Shown here in pieces: positions 49,135 through 59,907 of a stretch of 64,000 nt of DNA. Source of the DNA: Blastococcus_B deserti (GTDB lineage Bacteria > Actinomycetota > Actinomycetes > Mycobacteriales > Geodermatophilaceae). A program made the translations under genes and the position numbers. The notes beneath the pieces are model-generated. The model was not told the origin of the DNA, searched no databases, and saw only the letters and a program-made list of their open reading frames with translations. The stretch is from positions 372,001-436,000 of the forward strand of contig NZ_JBHUHP010000009.1 in NCBI RefSeq assembly GCF_042682525.1. Reading direction: 5' to 3'. Positions within the stretch are counted from its first letter, which is position 1. Every line of letters starts with the position of its first letter.

Positions 49135-49790
49135 TCAGCCGATCGGCACATCGGTGAACGTGCGACCGCCGTCGACCGACTCCAGCACGCCCTCGGCGGT
49201 CACCACGGCGATCCGCAGCCCGCGGCCGGTCGCGGCCACGGCCACGGCCTGCGGCGGGAACCCCAACCGGCACCTCTCCTGCCAGCTGGTGGCGGCGTCG
49301 GTGGTGGTCCACAGGCTGCCACCCGGATCGACCCCGACCGCGGTACTACCGCCGCCGGTCCAGGTGACCACCTGCAGCAGCGGCGCACCGTCGACGGCAA
49401 CCCAGGCCGCACCCCCGTCGACCGAGCGGGGATCTGCAGCTGCTGCCACGCCTGGCCGTCAGGACTGCTGGCCAGCGCCCCGTCGTAGCCGAGCACCCCG
49501 GCGTCGCTGATCGCGAGGGCGTGGAAGTCCGACTCCCCCTGCGGGACACCGGCGTCCAGGTGCCCCCGCCGTCGGTGGACCCGATGAGCCCGACTGGTTG
49601 GGGGCAGGTCGACGTGCAGCCGCGGGGGCCCGAGGCCAGATGGGGGCCGGGGCCGGCGCCGGCGACGGTGAAGCCCATGAGGTCGATCACCGGGCCCACC
49701 GGAGTCAGTGCGCCGCCGTGGACCCGGAGCAGGCCGTGATGGGTCGAAGGCGCAGCCGGCGACTTCCGGTCTTGGCAGGCTCGGCGGGGA
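49135..49790 (-). pseudogene. Broken BNR/sialidase-like glycosylhydrolase (F510_1955-like)
   Basis: Three frames must be joined. The first has THHGLLRV and PVIDLMGFTVAGAG to VGLIGSTDGGGTWTPVS. A 1-nt loss shifts to QGESDFHALAISDAGVLGYDGALASSPDGQAWQQLQIPAR. A second shift with a deletion of about 25 codons leads to SVDGGAAWVAVDGAPLLQVV and on to VLESVDGGRTFTDVPIG. The STDGG.TW-type Asp-box repeats identify the family. The N-terminus and signal peptide are gone. The 236 nt before yyaL hold nothing I recognise. Confidence 0.85.
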
Positions 49791-50026
49791 AGGGTCCATG
49801 CCTCGAGGACCTACGCGTCGAAGACGTGGGTGGGGGGATGTCGCCCGGCCGCGCAGGCATCGCGCCGTTGGTACTCGGCCGAACGTGCCCAGCCGGCTCG
49901 GTGCTCAATCGCCCGCACGCATCACCGGGTGTGCGCGCCACCCCGGGTACGAATGCTGGAGTCGTTGTCCCGACCCCGGATCCCCCCATCCGTTCGCTCG
50001 TGCACCGGTGAGGGAAGGACAGGGGC

Positions 50027-52024
<1,998 letters not shown>

Positions 52025-52043
52025 CCAGCCGCTCCGCTTCTAC

Positions 52044-52059
52044 CGTGTAAGCGTGTAAT
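52044..52059 (+). promoter_or_regulatory. Tandem 8-bp direct repeat upstream of the 201-aa protein gene
   Basis: CGTGTAAG-CGTGTAAT, 24 nt before ATG 52084. The second unit contains TGTAAT, usable as a -10 box. Tandem 8-bp sites next to a promoter suggest an operator. Confidence 0.5.
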
Positions 52060-52083
52060 CAATGCGGACCGCGGGAGGTCGCC

Positions 52084-52689
52084 ATGCACGCTCACCGATT
52101 CGCCGACGCCGCCTTCGGAGCGGCTTTCGGTCCCGGATTCCGCCGCGGACGCGGCCGAGGACCCGGTGGGCGGGGTGGTGACGCACCGCCACCGGTGGAG
52201 CGGGCCGAGGTCGCCGGCTGGTTCGCCGGGCGGCTGCCGGACGGGTGGTTCACCGGACCGGTCGAGCTGACCATCGACCGGGACGAGATCACCGTCGTGG
52301 GCTCGCTGCCCGAGCCGGACGCCGGCGAGGGCGACCCGGCCGCGGCACGAGCCGGCCGGATCTCCCGGTTTCGGGAGGACACCCGCCCGCAGCGGATGGC
52401 GATCGCCGACGCCGCCCAGGAGCGCTACGGCCGATCGGTGGCCTGGGGTGCGTCCTGCGGCGACCAGCGCGAGCTGTTCACCACGCTGTCGGTGCCGGTG
52501 ATGACCCGCCTGCGGCAGCCGGAGCGGCTCGTCCTGGACACCCTCGTCGACGCCGGCGTCGCCCGGTCGCGGTCGGAGGCCCTGGCGTGGGCGGTGCGGC
52601 TGGTCGGCCGGAACGCCGAGCAGTGGCTGAGCGAGCTGCGGGACGCCATGGCGGCGGTCGAGGAGGTCCGCGGGCGGGGGCCGCGGTGA
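52084..52689 (+). CDS. Unidentified 201-aa protein
   Basis: I do not recognise the family. A His/Phe/Gly/Arg-rich start (about 1-35, RRGRGRGPGGRGG) is followed by an alpha/beta part (WFAGRLPDGWFTGPVELTIDRDEITVVGSLPEPD). A C-terminal helical region has LRQPERLVLDTLVDAGVARSRSEALAWAVRLVGRNAEQWLSELRDAM. The segment VLDTLVDAGVARSRSEALAWAVRL resembles ribbon-helix-helix proteins, so it may bind DNA and regulate its own promoter. ATG 52084 has GGGAGGTCGCC. Cytosolic. Confidence 0.82.
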   Translation: MHAHRFADAAFGAAFGPGFRRGRGRGPGGRGGDAPPPVERAEVAGWFAGRLPDGWFTGPVELTIDRDEITVVGSLPEPDAGEGDPAAARAGRISRFREDTRPQRMAIADAAQERYGRSVAWGASCGDQRELFTTLSVPVMTRLRQPERLVLDTLVDAGVARSRSEALAWAVRLVGRNAEQWLSELRDAMAAVEEVRGRGPR

Positions 52690-52750
52690 CCGACCCTCCT
52701 GCCCCCGCCCCTCGCCCGTTCGGTGCGGGCCCCTGCAGCAGGGCCCTGTC
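52690..52750 (+). repeat. Stop-proximal repeat, copy 6
   Basis: Right after the stop: GACCCTCCTGCCCCCGCCCC, CTCGCCCGTTCGGTGCGGG and CCCCTGCAGCAGGGCCC. The layout is that of the other copies; sequence is more diverged. Confidence 0.65.
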
Positions 52751-52765
52751 TGCGAGGCTGCGGAC

Positions 52766-53428
52766 GTGTCCGAGCCGCTCGGCCTGCTGACCACCGCCTA
52801 CCGCGACCTGTCCGAGGTCCTGTCGTCGCTGCGCGTGGAGGAGGGCTGGGAGCCGACCGGCTGCGCCGGCTGGACCCCGGTCGACCTCGGGTTCCACCTC
52901 CTCAGCGACGCCCGGCGGGCCCTCGTGGCGCTCAACAGTCCGGCCACGGGCCTGGCCGACACCGACGCCGTCTCCTACTGGACGGCGTGGCAGCCACCGG
53001 CGCCCGGCGACGAGGAGGAGCTCTGGAGCACCCGCGTCGCCGCCTCCGTGCACGGCGGACTCGCTGGCATCGCCGGCCGCTACGCCGAGACGTCCGCGGC
53101 GGTGCTCGTGGCGGCCGCGCGGGTCGCCTCGTCCGACCTGGTGGCCACCCAGGGCCGGGTGCTCACCGTGGCCGACCTCCTCTCCACGCTCACCGTCGAG
53201 GCCGCCGTGCACCATCTGGACCTGGTGCTGCGGCTGCACCGTCCGGGCCCCGCCGCAGCCCCGCTCGCCGAGGTGCGGCGGGTGCTGGAGGGGCTGCTGG
53301 GCGGGCCGCTCCCGGCCGGCTGGGACGACGTCACGGCCGCCCGGCGCGGGACCGGGCGGGAGCCCCTGACCGCCGGCGACCGGGCCGAGCTGGGGAACGA
53401 CGCGGCCGCCTTCCCCCTGTTCGGCTGA
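52766..53428 (+). CDS. Maleylpyruvate isomerase family mycothiol-dependent enzyme
   Basis: 220 residues, DinB-like four-helix fold. The metal-binding His of GFHLLSDARRA and of TVEAAVHHLDLVLRLH fit the family's zinc site; CAGWTPVDLGFHL is the N-terminal family block. Such enzymes use mycothiol as a cofactor for isomerisation or conjugation. The substrate is unknown. GTG 52766 follows GAGGCT (52754-52759) by 6 nt, suggesting a leaderless mRNA. Confidence 0.88.
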   Translation: MSEPLGLLTTAYRDLSEVLSSLRVEEGWEPTGCAGWTPVDLGFHLLSDARRALVALNSPATGLADTDAVSYWTAWQPPAPGDEEELWSTRVAASVHGGLAGIAGRYAETSAAVLVAAARVASSDLVATQGRVLTVADLLSTLTVEAAVHHLDLVLRLHRPGPAAAPLAEVRRVLEGLLGGPLPAGWDDVTAARRGTGREPLTAGDRAELGNDAAAFPLFG

Positions 53429-53555
53429 GAACGGCGCCGCGACCCTCCGGATCGCACCGCGGCCAGGAGCCGTCCCCGACGTGGGACGTGCCCGCGCCGC
53501 CGCTCGTCGGGAACCCTCCGGGCCCCGCTCCTCCCGGCCAGGGAGACTGGACCCC

Positions 53556-54827
53556 GTGCCAGCGAGTGCCGTCCCTGTAGCGACCGACGTCCTCGTGGTC
53601 GGAGCGGGGCCTGCCGGCTCCGCGGCCGCGGCCTGGGCGGCCCGCTCGAGGCGCGACGTCGTCCTCGCCGACGCGGCCGTCTTCCCCCGCGACAAGACGT
53701 GCGGCGACGGGCTGACCCCCCGGGCGATCGCGGAGCTCGACCTCCTCGGCCTCGGCGACTGGGTGCGCGGGCACGCCCGCAACCGCGGCCTGCGGGCCGC
53801 CGGTTTCGGGCAGCAGTGGGAGCTGCCCTGGCCCGGCGGCGACTTCCCCGACCACGGCAGCGCGGTGCCGCGCACCGAGCTCGACGCCCGCATCCGGCAG
53901 GTGGCGCTCGACTCGGGCGCGATCGCGGTCGACGGGGCCCGCGCGGTCGACGTCGAGCGGGACGGGGACCGGGTGAGCGGCGTGGTGTTCGAGCTGGACG
54001 ACGGCGAGCGGAGAACGGTCGCCTGCCGGCGGCTCGTCGTCGCCGACGGGGTGCGATCGCCGCTGGGCCGGGTGCTCGGCCGGGTCTGGCACCGGGACAC
54101 CGCCTACGGCGTGGCGGCCCGCAGCTACGTCCGCTCGGGCCGCAGCGACGACGAGTGGATCTCCTCGCACCTCGAGCTGCGCGGCACCGAGGGAGAGCTG
54201 CTCTCCGGGTACGGCTGGGTGTTCCCCCTCGGCGCCGCCGCCGGCGAGGTGAACCTGGGCGTCGGCACCCTGGCCACCGCGCGCCGCCCGGCCGGGGTCC
54301 GGCTCAAGGCTCTGCTGGAGGTCTACGCCGCGGCGCGCCAGGACGAGTGGCGGCTCGACGGACCGGTGCGCGACGTCGCCTCCGCGCTGCTGCCGATGGG
54401 CGGCGCCGTCTCCGGCGTCGCCGGCCGGAACTGGGCACTGATCGGGGACGCCGCCGGCTGCGTGAACCCGCTCAACGGGGAGGGCATCGACTACGGGCTG
54501 GAGACGGGGCGCACCATCGCCGGGCTGCTGGAGGAGGACGACTGGTCGGCCGCGTGGCCGGCGACCCTGCGCCGGCACTACGGCGAGGCCTTCTCCATCG
54601 CCCGCCGGCTGGCCGGGCTGCTCACCGTGCCCCGTTTCCTGCCGGCGGCCGGTCCCGTCGGCATGCGGTCCCGGGCGCTGATGACCGTGGCGCTGCGGGT
54701 GATGGGCAACCTGGTCACCGAGGCCGACCGGGACGCCGTCGCGAGGGCGTGGCGCACGGCCGGCCGGCTGTCGGTGCGGCTCGACGACCGCCCTCCGTTC
54801 CCGGCACCCGACCTCCGCACCGCCTGA
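53556..54827 (+). CDS. Geranylgeranyl reductase family flavoprotein
   Basis: 423 residues. FAD motif VVGAGPAGSAAAAWAARS, then FPRDKTCGDGLTPRAIAELD (the family's Cys-Gly-Asp-Gly block) and LIGDAAGCVNPLNGEGIDYGLETGR. These enzymes saturate isoprenoid chains; in actinobacteria a likely target is menaquinone (MenJ-like). uppS, a prenyl chain gene, lies nearby. GTG 53556 follows GAGACT by 7 nt. Confidence 0.92.
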   Translation: MPASAVPVATDVLVVGAGPAGSAAAAWAARSRRDVVLADAAVFPRDKTCGDGLTPRAIAELDLLGLGDWVRGHARNRGLRAAGFGQQWELPWPGGDFPDHGSAVPRTELDARIRQVALDSGAIAVDGARAVDVERDGDRVSGVVFELDDGERRTVACRRLVVADGVRSPLGRVLGRVWHRDTAYGVAARSYVRSGRSDDEWISSHLELRGTEGELLSGYGWVFPLGAAAGEVNLGVGTLATARRPAGVRLKALLEVYAAARQDEWRLDGPVRDVASALLPMGGAVSGVAGRNWALIGDAAGCVNPLNGEGIDYGLETGRTIAGLLEEDDWSAAWPATLRRHYGEAFSIARRLAGLLTVPRFLPAAGPVGMRSRALMTVALRVMGNLVTEADRDAVARAWRTAGRLSVRLDDRPPFPAPDLRTA

Positions 54828-54831
54828 CCCC

Positions 54832-54883
54832 GCTTTCTGTACCGAAAGCTGCGGTGACCGGTGCCGCTTTCTGTACCGGAGGC
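54832..54883. repeat. GTACCG-type element, copy 2, two direct units
   Basis: GCTTTCTGTACCGAAAGC (54832-54849) and GCTTTCTGTACCGGAGGC (54866-54883), 34 nt apart. The first is palindromic except for its central bases. Related to the element at 8639-8690, where the units are inverted. Both follow a coding region ending in TGACCCCGC. It fills the gap between convergent genes. Confidence 0.8.
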
Positions 54884-54888
54884 TGCGG

Positions 54889-55704
54889 TCAGCTCAGGAA
54901 GGGGGAGTTGTAGACGGCGAAGTAGACGGCGATGTAGTGGCAGATGGCGGCCACGACCGTCATCGCGTGGAAGACCTCGTGATAGCCGAAGGTGCCGGGC
55001 CAGGGGTTCGGCCGCTTGACCGCGTAGGTGACCCCGCCGAAGGTGTACAGCAGACCGCCCACCGCCAGCAGCACCATCGAGGTGACGCCGGCGATGTGCA
55101 GGATGTCGGTCAGCACGAAGACGGCGACCCAGCCCAGCCCGATGTAGAGCGGCACACCCACCCAGCGAGGGGCGGTGGGCCAGCTCAGCTTGAGCACCAC
55201 GCCGGCCAGCGCTCCGGCCCACACCCCGGCGAGCACCCAGTAGCCGGTCGGCTGGTCGACGGCCAGGAGGGAGAAGGGCGTGTAGGTGCCGGCGATGAAC
55301 AGGAAGATCATCGAGTGGTCGAGACGCTTCATGATCTTCCAGCCGCGCGGTGACCAGCGGCGGCGGTGGTACAGCGCGCTGGTGCCGAACAGGCCGCAGA
55401 TCGTCAGGCAGTAGACGGCGACCGAGAAGCCGGCGCGGGCGCCCTCCACCGATGCCAGCGGGATGAGCACCGCACCGGCCACGACGGCGGCGAAGAAGGC
55501 GAAGAGGTGCAGCCAGCCGCGCATGCGGGGGCGGGTGTCGGGATGCTCCCAGTCCCGGTCGCGGAAATCCGTGGCGGTCCAGGCGCGCTCGACCTGCTCG
55601 CCCTCCTCGAGGACGGCGGCCACCGCCTGGCCCGCCGGGGCTTCGATCTCGGCGCGGTCGGCCCGCACCCGCACCTGTTCACGCTCGTCGGGGGCAAGAC
55701 TCAT
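54889..55704 (-). CDS. Hemolysin III family membrane protein (PAQR-like/TrhA)
   Basis: 271 residues. A charged cytosolic N-terminus (about 1-58), then seven spans. Conserved metal-site residues are in SALYHRRRW, RLDHSMIFLFIAGTYTPF and FGYHEVFHAMTVVAAICHYIA. The family belongs to the CREST hydrolase-like superfamily; TrhA affects membrane fluidity in E. coli. ATG 55704 begins the frame. Confidence 0.93.
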   Translation of the reverse strand: MSLAPDEREQVRVRADRAEIEAPAGQAVAAVLEEGEQVERAWTATDFRDRDWEHPDTRPRMRGWLHLFAFFAAVVAGAVLIPLASVEGARAGFSVAVYCLTICGLFGTSALYHRRRWSPRGWKIMKRLDHSMIFLFIAGTYTPFSLLAVDQPTGYWVLAGVWAGALAGVVLKLSWPTAPRWVGVPLYIGLGWVAVFVLTDILHIAGVTSMVLLAVGGLLYTFGGVTYAVKRPNPWPGTFGYHEVFHAMTVVAAICHYIAVYFAVYNSPFLS

Positions 55705-55826
55705 GCTTCGAGGTTACGAACCCGTAGGGAGGTCGTCATCCGCAACCACCTGTGACCTCCCCGGAGGCCGACGGGCCTTCGCAGCGCCACCTCACCCGGT
55801 ACCCGGCCCGCCCGGCAGCCGGGGCC

Positions 55827-55832
55827 TAGGGT
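55827..55832 (+). promoter_or_regulatory. -10 box for leaderless uppS transcript
   Basis: TAGGGT ends 6 nt before GTG 55839, with no ribosome site. Confidence 0.6.
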
Positions 55833-55838
55833 GACCCC

Positions 55839-56618
55839 GTGGCGGTGCGTCGGCAGGTGCGGGACGCGATCGTGCAGATCTACGAACGGCGGCTCGCCCG
55901 CGCGCTGGAGGGCGCCGACGTCCCCCGGCACGTCGGCGTGATCATGGACGGCAACCGGCGGTGGGCGCGGTCGATCGGCCTGGAGGACGTCGCGCACGGG
56001 CACCGCCGGGGGGCGGACAAGATCGTCGACCTGCTGGGCTGGTGCGACGACGCCGGTGTCTCCGTCGTCACGCTGTTCATGCTCTCCACCGACAACCTCA
56101 GCCGTCCGGAGGCCGAGCTGCGGACGCTCCTGCAGATCATCGAGGACGTCGCCGTCGACCTGTCCCGCCCCGGCCGGCCCTGGCAGGTGCGGGCGATGGG
56201 CGCCCCCGAGGTGCTGCCGCCGGAGACCGTCGCCGTCCTCAAGCAGGCGGAGGAGGACACGCGCGACCGTCCGGGCGCGACGGTGAACCTGGCTGTCGGC
56301 TACGGCGGGAGGCAGGAGATCGCCGACGCCGTCCGGTCGCTCCTGGCCGAGCACGCCGCACGCGGCACCACGTTCGAAGAGCTCGTGGAGTCGCTCGAGG
56401 TGGAGCACATCGCCGAGCACCTCTACACCCGTGGCCAGCCCGATCCGGACCTGGTGATCCGCACCAGCGGGGAGCAGCGGCTGTCCGGGTTCCTCCTCTG
56501 GCAGACGGCGAACACCGAGTTCCACTTCACCGACGTCTACTGGCCGGAGTTCCGGCGGGTCGACTTCCTGCGCGCCCTGCGCGACTACTCCGCGCGGCAC
56601 CGCCGGTTCGGAAGCTGA
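55839..56618 (+). CDS. uppS: Isoprenyl transferase (cis-prenyl, UppS-type)
   Basis: 259 residues. The diphosphate-binding block is VGVIMDGNRRWARSIGLEDVAHGH with the catalytic Asp. LFMLSTDNLSRPEAEL, TVNLAVGYGGRQEIADAV and DLVIRTSGEQRLSGFLLWQTANTEFHFTDVYWPEF complete the family set. It makes Z-polyprenyl diphosphate, the lipid carrier for peptidoglycan and wall polysaccharides. Whether the product is Z-farnesyl or the long chain cannot be told. Confidence 0.95.
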   Translation: MAVRRQVRDAIVQIYERRLARALEGADVPRHVGVIMDGNRRWARSIGLEDVAHGHRRGADKIVDLLGWCDDAGVSVVTLFMLSTDNLSRPEAELRTLLQIIEDVAVDLSRPGRPWQVRAMGAPEVLPPETVAVLKQAEEDTRDRPGATVNLAVGYGGRQEIADAVRSLLAEHAARGTTFEELVESLEVEHIAEHLYTRGQPDPDLVIRTSGEQRLSGFLLWQTANTEFHFTDVYWPEFRRVDFLRALRDYSARHRRFGS

Positions 56619-56665
56619 CCCGGCCGGTTCCCGGGCTCCCGGCGACGGCTGCGAAACTGCGCGTC

Positions 56666-57883
56666 ATGGCGGCCCTCCCTCTCGACCTGCCCCTCGAGTA
56701 CGTACGGCTGGGGCTGCGGTTCGACCGCCTGGAGTCCGGCTTCGTCGACGCCTACACCGGTGATCCGCGGTTGCGCGCCCAGGTGGCCGACGAGCCGGCG
56801 CCCACGCCGTCGGCACTGCGGGACCAGGCGCGGACCCTGCTGGGGGAGCTGGACGCTGCCGGCCTGGCGGCCGACCGGACCGAGTACCTGCGCGGGCAGC
56901 TCACCGGCCTCGAGTGCAGTGCCCGGAAGATGAGCGGGGAGCCGGTCGGGTTCGTCGACGAGGTGGCCGCCTACTTCCAGGTCGACGTCGTCCTCGGGGA
57001 CCCGGCACGGTACGCCGCCGCGCACGCCGAGCTCGACGCCCTGCTGCCCGGCGACGGCACGCTCGCCGAGCGGTACGCCGCGCACCGCACCCGGGAAGAG
57101 TGCCCGCCCGCGCGGCTGGAATCGGCGGTGCACGCGCTGTCGAGCGCGCTGCGGGACCGGGTCCGGGGCCAGTACGGCCTGCCCGAGGTGGAGACGGTGC
57201 AGTACGAGGTGGTCACCGACAAGCCGTGGTCGGGGTTCAACTACTACGAGGGCGACTACCGCTCCCGCGTGGCCATCAACGCCGATCTCCCGCACCGGCT
57301 CTCGCAGCTGCCGCACCTGGTGGCGCACGAGTCCTACCCGGGCCACCACACCGAGCACTGCCGCAAGGAACGCGGCCTGGTGGAGCGGGCCGACCGGATG
57401 GAGCACACGGTCTTCCTGGTGAACACCCCGGAGTGCCTGATGGCCGAGGGCCTGGCCGATCTCGGCGTGCAGGTCTCGATCGGAGACGGGTGGGGACCGT
57501 GGGCCGAGGAGATCCTCGCCGATCTGGGCCTGCGGTTCGACGGGCACCTCGCCGAGCGGGTGGCCGCGGCCGCGGCGCCGCTGAATCGCGTCCGCCAGGA
57601 CGCCGCCGTCCTCCTGCACGACCGCGGTGCCGATGCCCACGAGGTGAGCGCCTACCTGCAGCGCTGGTCGCTGGTGAGCGCCGAGCGCGCAGCCCAGCAG
57701 ATCCGCTTCCTCACCCATCCGCTCTGGCGCGCGTACACCTCCACCTACGTCGAGGGCTTCGACCTCCTGTCCCGCTGGCTGGCCGCGCGGCCCGCGGAGC
57801 AGTCGGTCGCCGACCGCTTCGTGCGTCTCCTCGACGAGCCACTGACCCCGCGGGCGGTCGCCGCCGAACTCCGGGCCGCCTGA
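56666..57883 (+). CDS. DUF885 family protein (zinc peptidase-like)
   Basis: 405 residues, shorter than the 550-600 of many DUF885 proteins. The metal motif LVAHESYPGHHTEHCRKE carries an HEXXXXHH pattern; ECLMAEGLADLGVQ supplies the probable third ligand Glu, and NYYEGDYRSRVAINADLP is a conserved block. It is likely a cytosolic metallopeptidase. ATG 56666 follows GAAACT (56653-56658) by 7 nt. It ends 3 nt before the next small gene. Confidence 0.88.
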   Translation: MAALPLDLPLEYVRLGLRFDRLESGFVDAYTGDPRLRAQVADEPAPTPSALRDQARTLLGELDAAGLAADRTEYLRGQLTGLECSARKMSGEPVGFVDEVAAYFQVDVVLGDPARYAAAHAELDALLPGDGTLAERYAAHRTREECPPARLESAVHALSSALRDRVRGQYGLPEVETVQYEVVTDKPWSGFNYYEGDYRSRVAINADLPHRLSQLPHLVAHESYPGHHTEHCRKERGLVERADRMEHTVFLVNTPECLMAEGLADLGVQVSIGDGWGPWAEEILADLGLRFDGHLAERVAAAAAPLNRVRQDAAVLLHDRGADAHEVSAYLQRWSLVSAERAAQQIRFLTHPLWRAYTSTYVEGFDLLSRWLAARPAEQSVADRFVRLLDEPLTPRAVAAELRAA

Positions 57884-57886
57884 CCC

Positions 57887-58162
57887 ATGAGCCGGCACGA
57901 TCCGCAGGAGGCCCGCACGCTGGGACTTTGGACGGCGGCGTGGCTGGGCGGCCTGCTCCTCGCCGGGGTGCTGCGGCTGGGCGACCTGTCCCTGCAGTGG
58001 CCGGTGCTGCTGGTCCCGGTCCTGTGGGCGCTCGTGGCGCTGCGCCCCCGGGGCGGACGGCGGCGTCGAGGCAGCGACCCGCGCGACGACCTCGGCCACC
58101 GCACCGACACGGTCGAGCGGCCCGCGCTGCGCCCCCCCGACTGGCCCGACCGCCGGCGCTGA
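57887..58162 (+). CDS. Small two-span membrane protein
   Basis: 91 residues, unrecognised. Two hydrophobic stretches (TLGLWTAAWLGGLLLAGVL and LQWPVLLVPVLWALVAL) precede a basic, Pro-rich cytosolic tail. It starts 3 nt after the DUF885 gene and is surely cotranscribed. Confidence 0.75.
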   Translation: MSRHDPQEARTLGLWTAAWLGGLLLAGVLRLGDLSLQWPVLLVPVLWALVALRPRGGRRRRGSDPRDDLGHRTDTVERPALRPPDWPDRRR

Positions 58163-58521
58163 GCCGTCGCGGTCCACCCTGCGGAGCGCCGCGACGACGG
58201 TGCCGCGGGCCGTGCACGGGTGGGGTACGGCGTCCGATGGTTCCGCCGGCCCGGCCGGGAGGTGGCTGCGCACCGTTGGTGCGGTTGTGGCTCGCGGTAC
58301 CCCGTCGGGTGAACTTCGGGTTGCACGGCGTGGTGTGACCGCGCAGTTGTCGGTGGCCGGGCCTAGCGTCCGCGGTGGACGGCGAGCTGCCCTCGACGTC
58401 CACGGGAGGCCCGGTTGGTGCTGACGTACACGTCGACCAGGGGGGCCGGAACCCGGCCTCTGCGCCGGGGCCCGGCCACCTTCGAGCGGGGGCGCGCCGT
58501 GCGCCCCACGGGAGTCGACTC
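58163..58521. other. Intergenic region upstream of phoH
   Basis: 359 bases without a supportable gene. TAGCGT at 58364-58369 is a likely -10 box. It lies 5 nt before GTG 58375, which is in frame with phoH and could give a 49-residue longer, low-complexity N-terminus; otherwise phoH has a leader of about 145 nt. Confidence 0.5.
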
Positions 58522-59817
58522 GTGACCATTCGCCGCACGTACGTCCTCGACACCTCCGTCCTGCTCTCGGACCCGGGCGCCCTGATGCGTTTCGGTGACT
58601 CCGACGTGGTGCTCCCGCTCGTGGTGATCGGGGAGCTGGAGGACAAGCGCAACCACCCCGAGCTGGGCTGGTTCGCCCGGCAGGCGCTGCGCATGCTCGA
58701 CGACCTGCGGGTGGCGCACGGCCGGCTGGACGCGCCGGTGCCGATCGGCGAGGACGGCGGCACGCTGCACGTCGAGCTGAACCACAGCGACCCGTCGGTG
58801 CTGCCGCTGGGCTTCCGCAACGACAGCAACGACAGCCGGATCATGGTGGTGGCGCTGAACCTCCGCTCCGAGGGCCGCGACGTCTGCCTGATCACCAAGG
58901 ACGTCCCGCTGCGCGTCAAGGCGGCCGCCGTCGGCCTGGACACCGACGAGTACCGCGTCCTGGACGCCGTCGACGCCGGCTTCACCGGGATGGCGGAGCT
59001 CGCGCTCGACGACGCCGAGCTCGGCGAGCTGTACGACACCGGGGAGACGTTCGTCCCGGCAGCGGCCGAGCTGCCTCCGCACACCGGGCTGGTGCTGCTG
59101 TCCTCCCGTGGGTCGGCGCTGGGGCGGGTCACGCCCGACAAGCAGGTGCGGCTGGTACGAGGCGACCGGGAGGCCTTCGGCCTGCACGGCCGCTCCGCCG
59201 AGCAGCGCATCGCCCTCGACCTGCTCCTGGACCCCGAGATCGGGATCGTGTCGCTCGGCGGACGCGCCGGCACCGGCAAGTCGGCGCTGGCCCTGTGCGC
59301 GGGCCTGGAGTCGGTGATGGAGCGCCGCGCGCACAAGAAGGTCGTCATCTTCCGCCCGCTCTACGCCGTCGGTGGCCAGGAGCTCGGCTACCTGCCCGGG
59401 AGCGAGAACGAGAAGATGTCGCCCTGGGGTCAGGCGGTCTACGACACCCTGGGCGCGCTGGTGTCCCCGGCCGTCATCGACGAGATCGACTCCCGCGGGC
59501 TCATCGAGGTGCTGCCGCTCACCCACATCCGCGGTCGCTCGCTGCACGACTCGTTCGTGATCGTCGACGAGGCGCAGTCCCTCGAGCGCGGCGTGCTCCT
59601 CACCGTGCTGTCCCGGCTGGGCGCGGGGTCGCGCGTGGTGCTCACGCACGACGTCGCGCAGCGCGACAACCTCCGGGTGGGCCGGCACGACGGCATCACG
59701 GCGGTGATCGAGGCGCTCAAGGGTCACCCGCTCTTCGCCCACGTCACCCTCACCCGCTCCGAGCGCTCGCCGATCGCCGCGCTGGTCACCGAGATGCTCG
59801 AGGACCTCCCCCGCTGA
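58522..59817 (+). CDS. PhoH family protein with N-terminal PIN domain (PhoH2)
   Basis: 431 residues. PIN domain about 1-130 (TYVLDTSVLLSDPGALMRF, VVIGELEDKRNH, NDSNDSRIMVVALNL), then a PhoH ATPase with Walker A GGRAGTGKSALALCAGL, VVIFRPLYAVGGQELGYLPG and Walker B FVIVDEAQSLERG. PhoH2 proteins unwind and cleave RNA. GTG 58522 has GGGAG 7 nt upstream. Confidence 0.94.
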   Translation: MTIRRTYVLDTSVLLSDPGALMRFGDSDVVLPLVVIGELEDKRNHPELGWFARQALRMLDDLRVAHGRLDAPVPIGEDGGTLHVELNHSDPSVLPLGFRNDSNDSRIMVVALNLRSEGRDVCLITKDVPLRVKAAAVGLDTDEYRVLDAVDAGFTGMAELALDDAELGELYDTGETFVPAAAELPPHTGLVLLSSRGSALGRVTPDKQVRLVRGDREAFGLHGRSAEQRIALDLLLDPEIGIVSLGGRAGTGKSALALCAGLESVMERRAHKKVVIFRPLYAVGGQELGYLPGSENEKMSPWGQAVYDTLGALVSPAVIDEIDSRGLIEVLPLTHIRGRSLHDSFVIVDEAQSLERGVLLTVLSRLGAGSRVVLTHDVAQRDNLRVGRHDGITAVIEALKGHPLFAHVTLTRSERSPIAALVTEMLEDLPR

Positions 59818-59860
59818 CCCCGCATGGGCGCCTGCTCCTGCGGTGTTCCGGTCGTTCCTG

Positions 59861-59905
59861 CGGCCGTGCAACGCCGCAGGGGCGGGCAGGACACCGCAAG
59901 AGCGC
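59861..59905. repeat. GTGCAACGSCGCAGG repeat, left copy flanking the DUF559 gene
   Basis: Contains CCGTGCAACGCCGCAGG, GCGGGCAGGACACCGCAAGA. It aligns over about 41 nt, roughly 80 percent by eye, with 60938-60982 in the same orientation. Confidence 0.65.
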
Positions 59906-59907
59906 TG

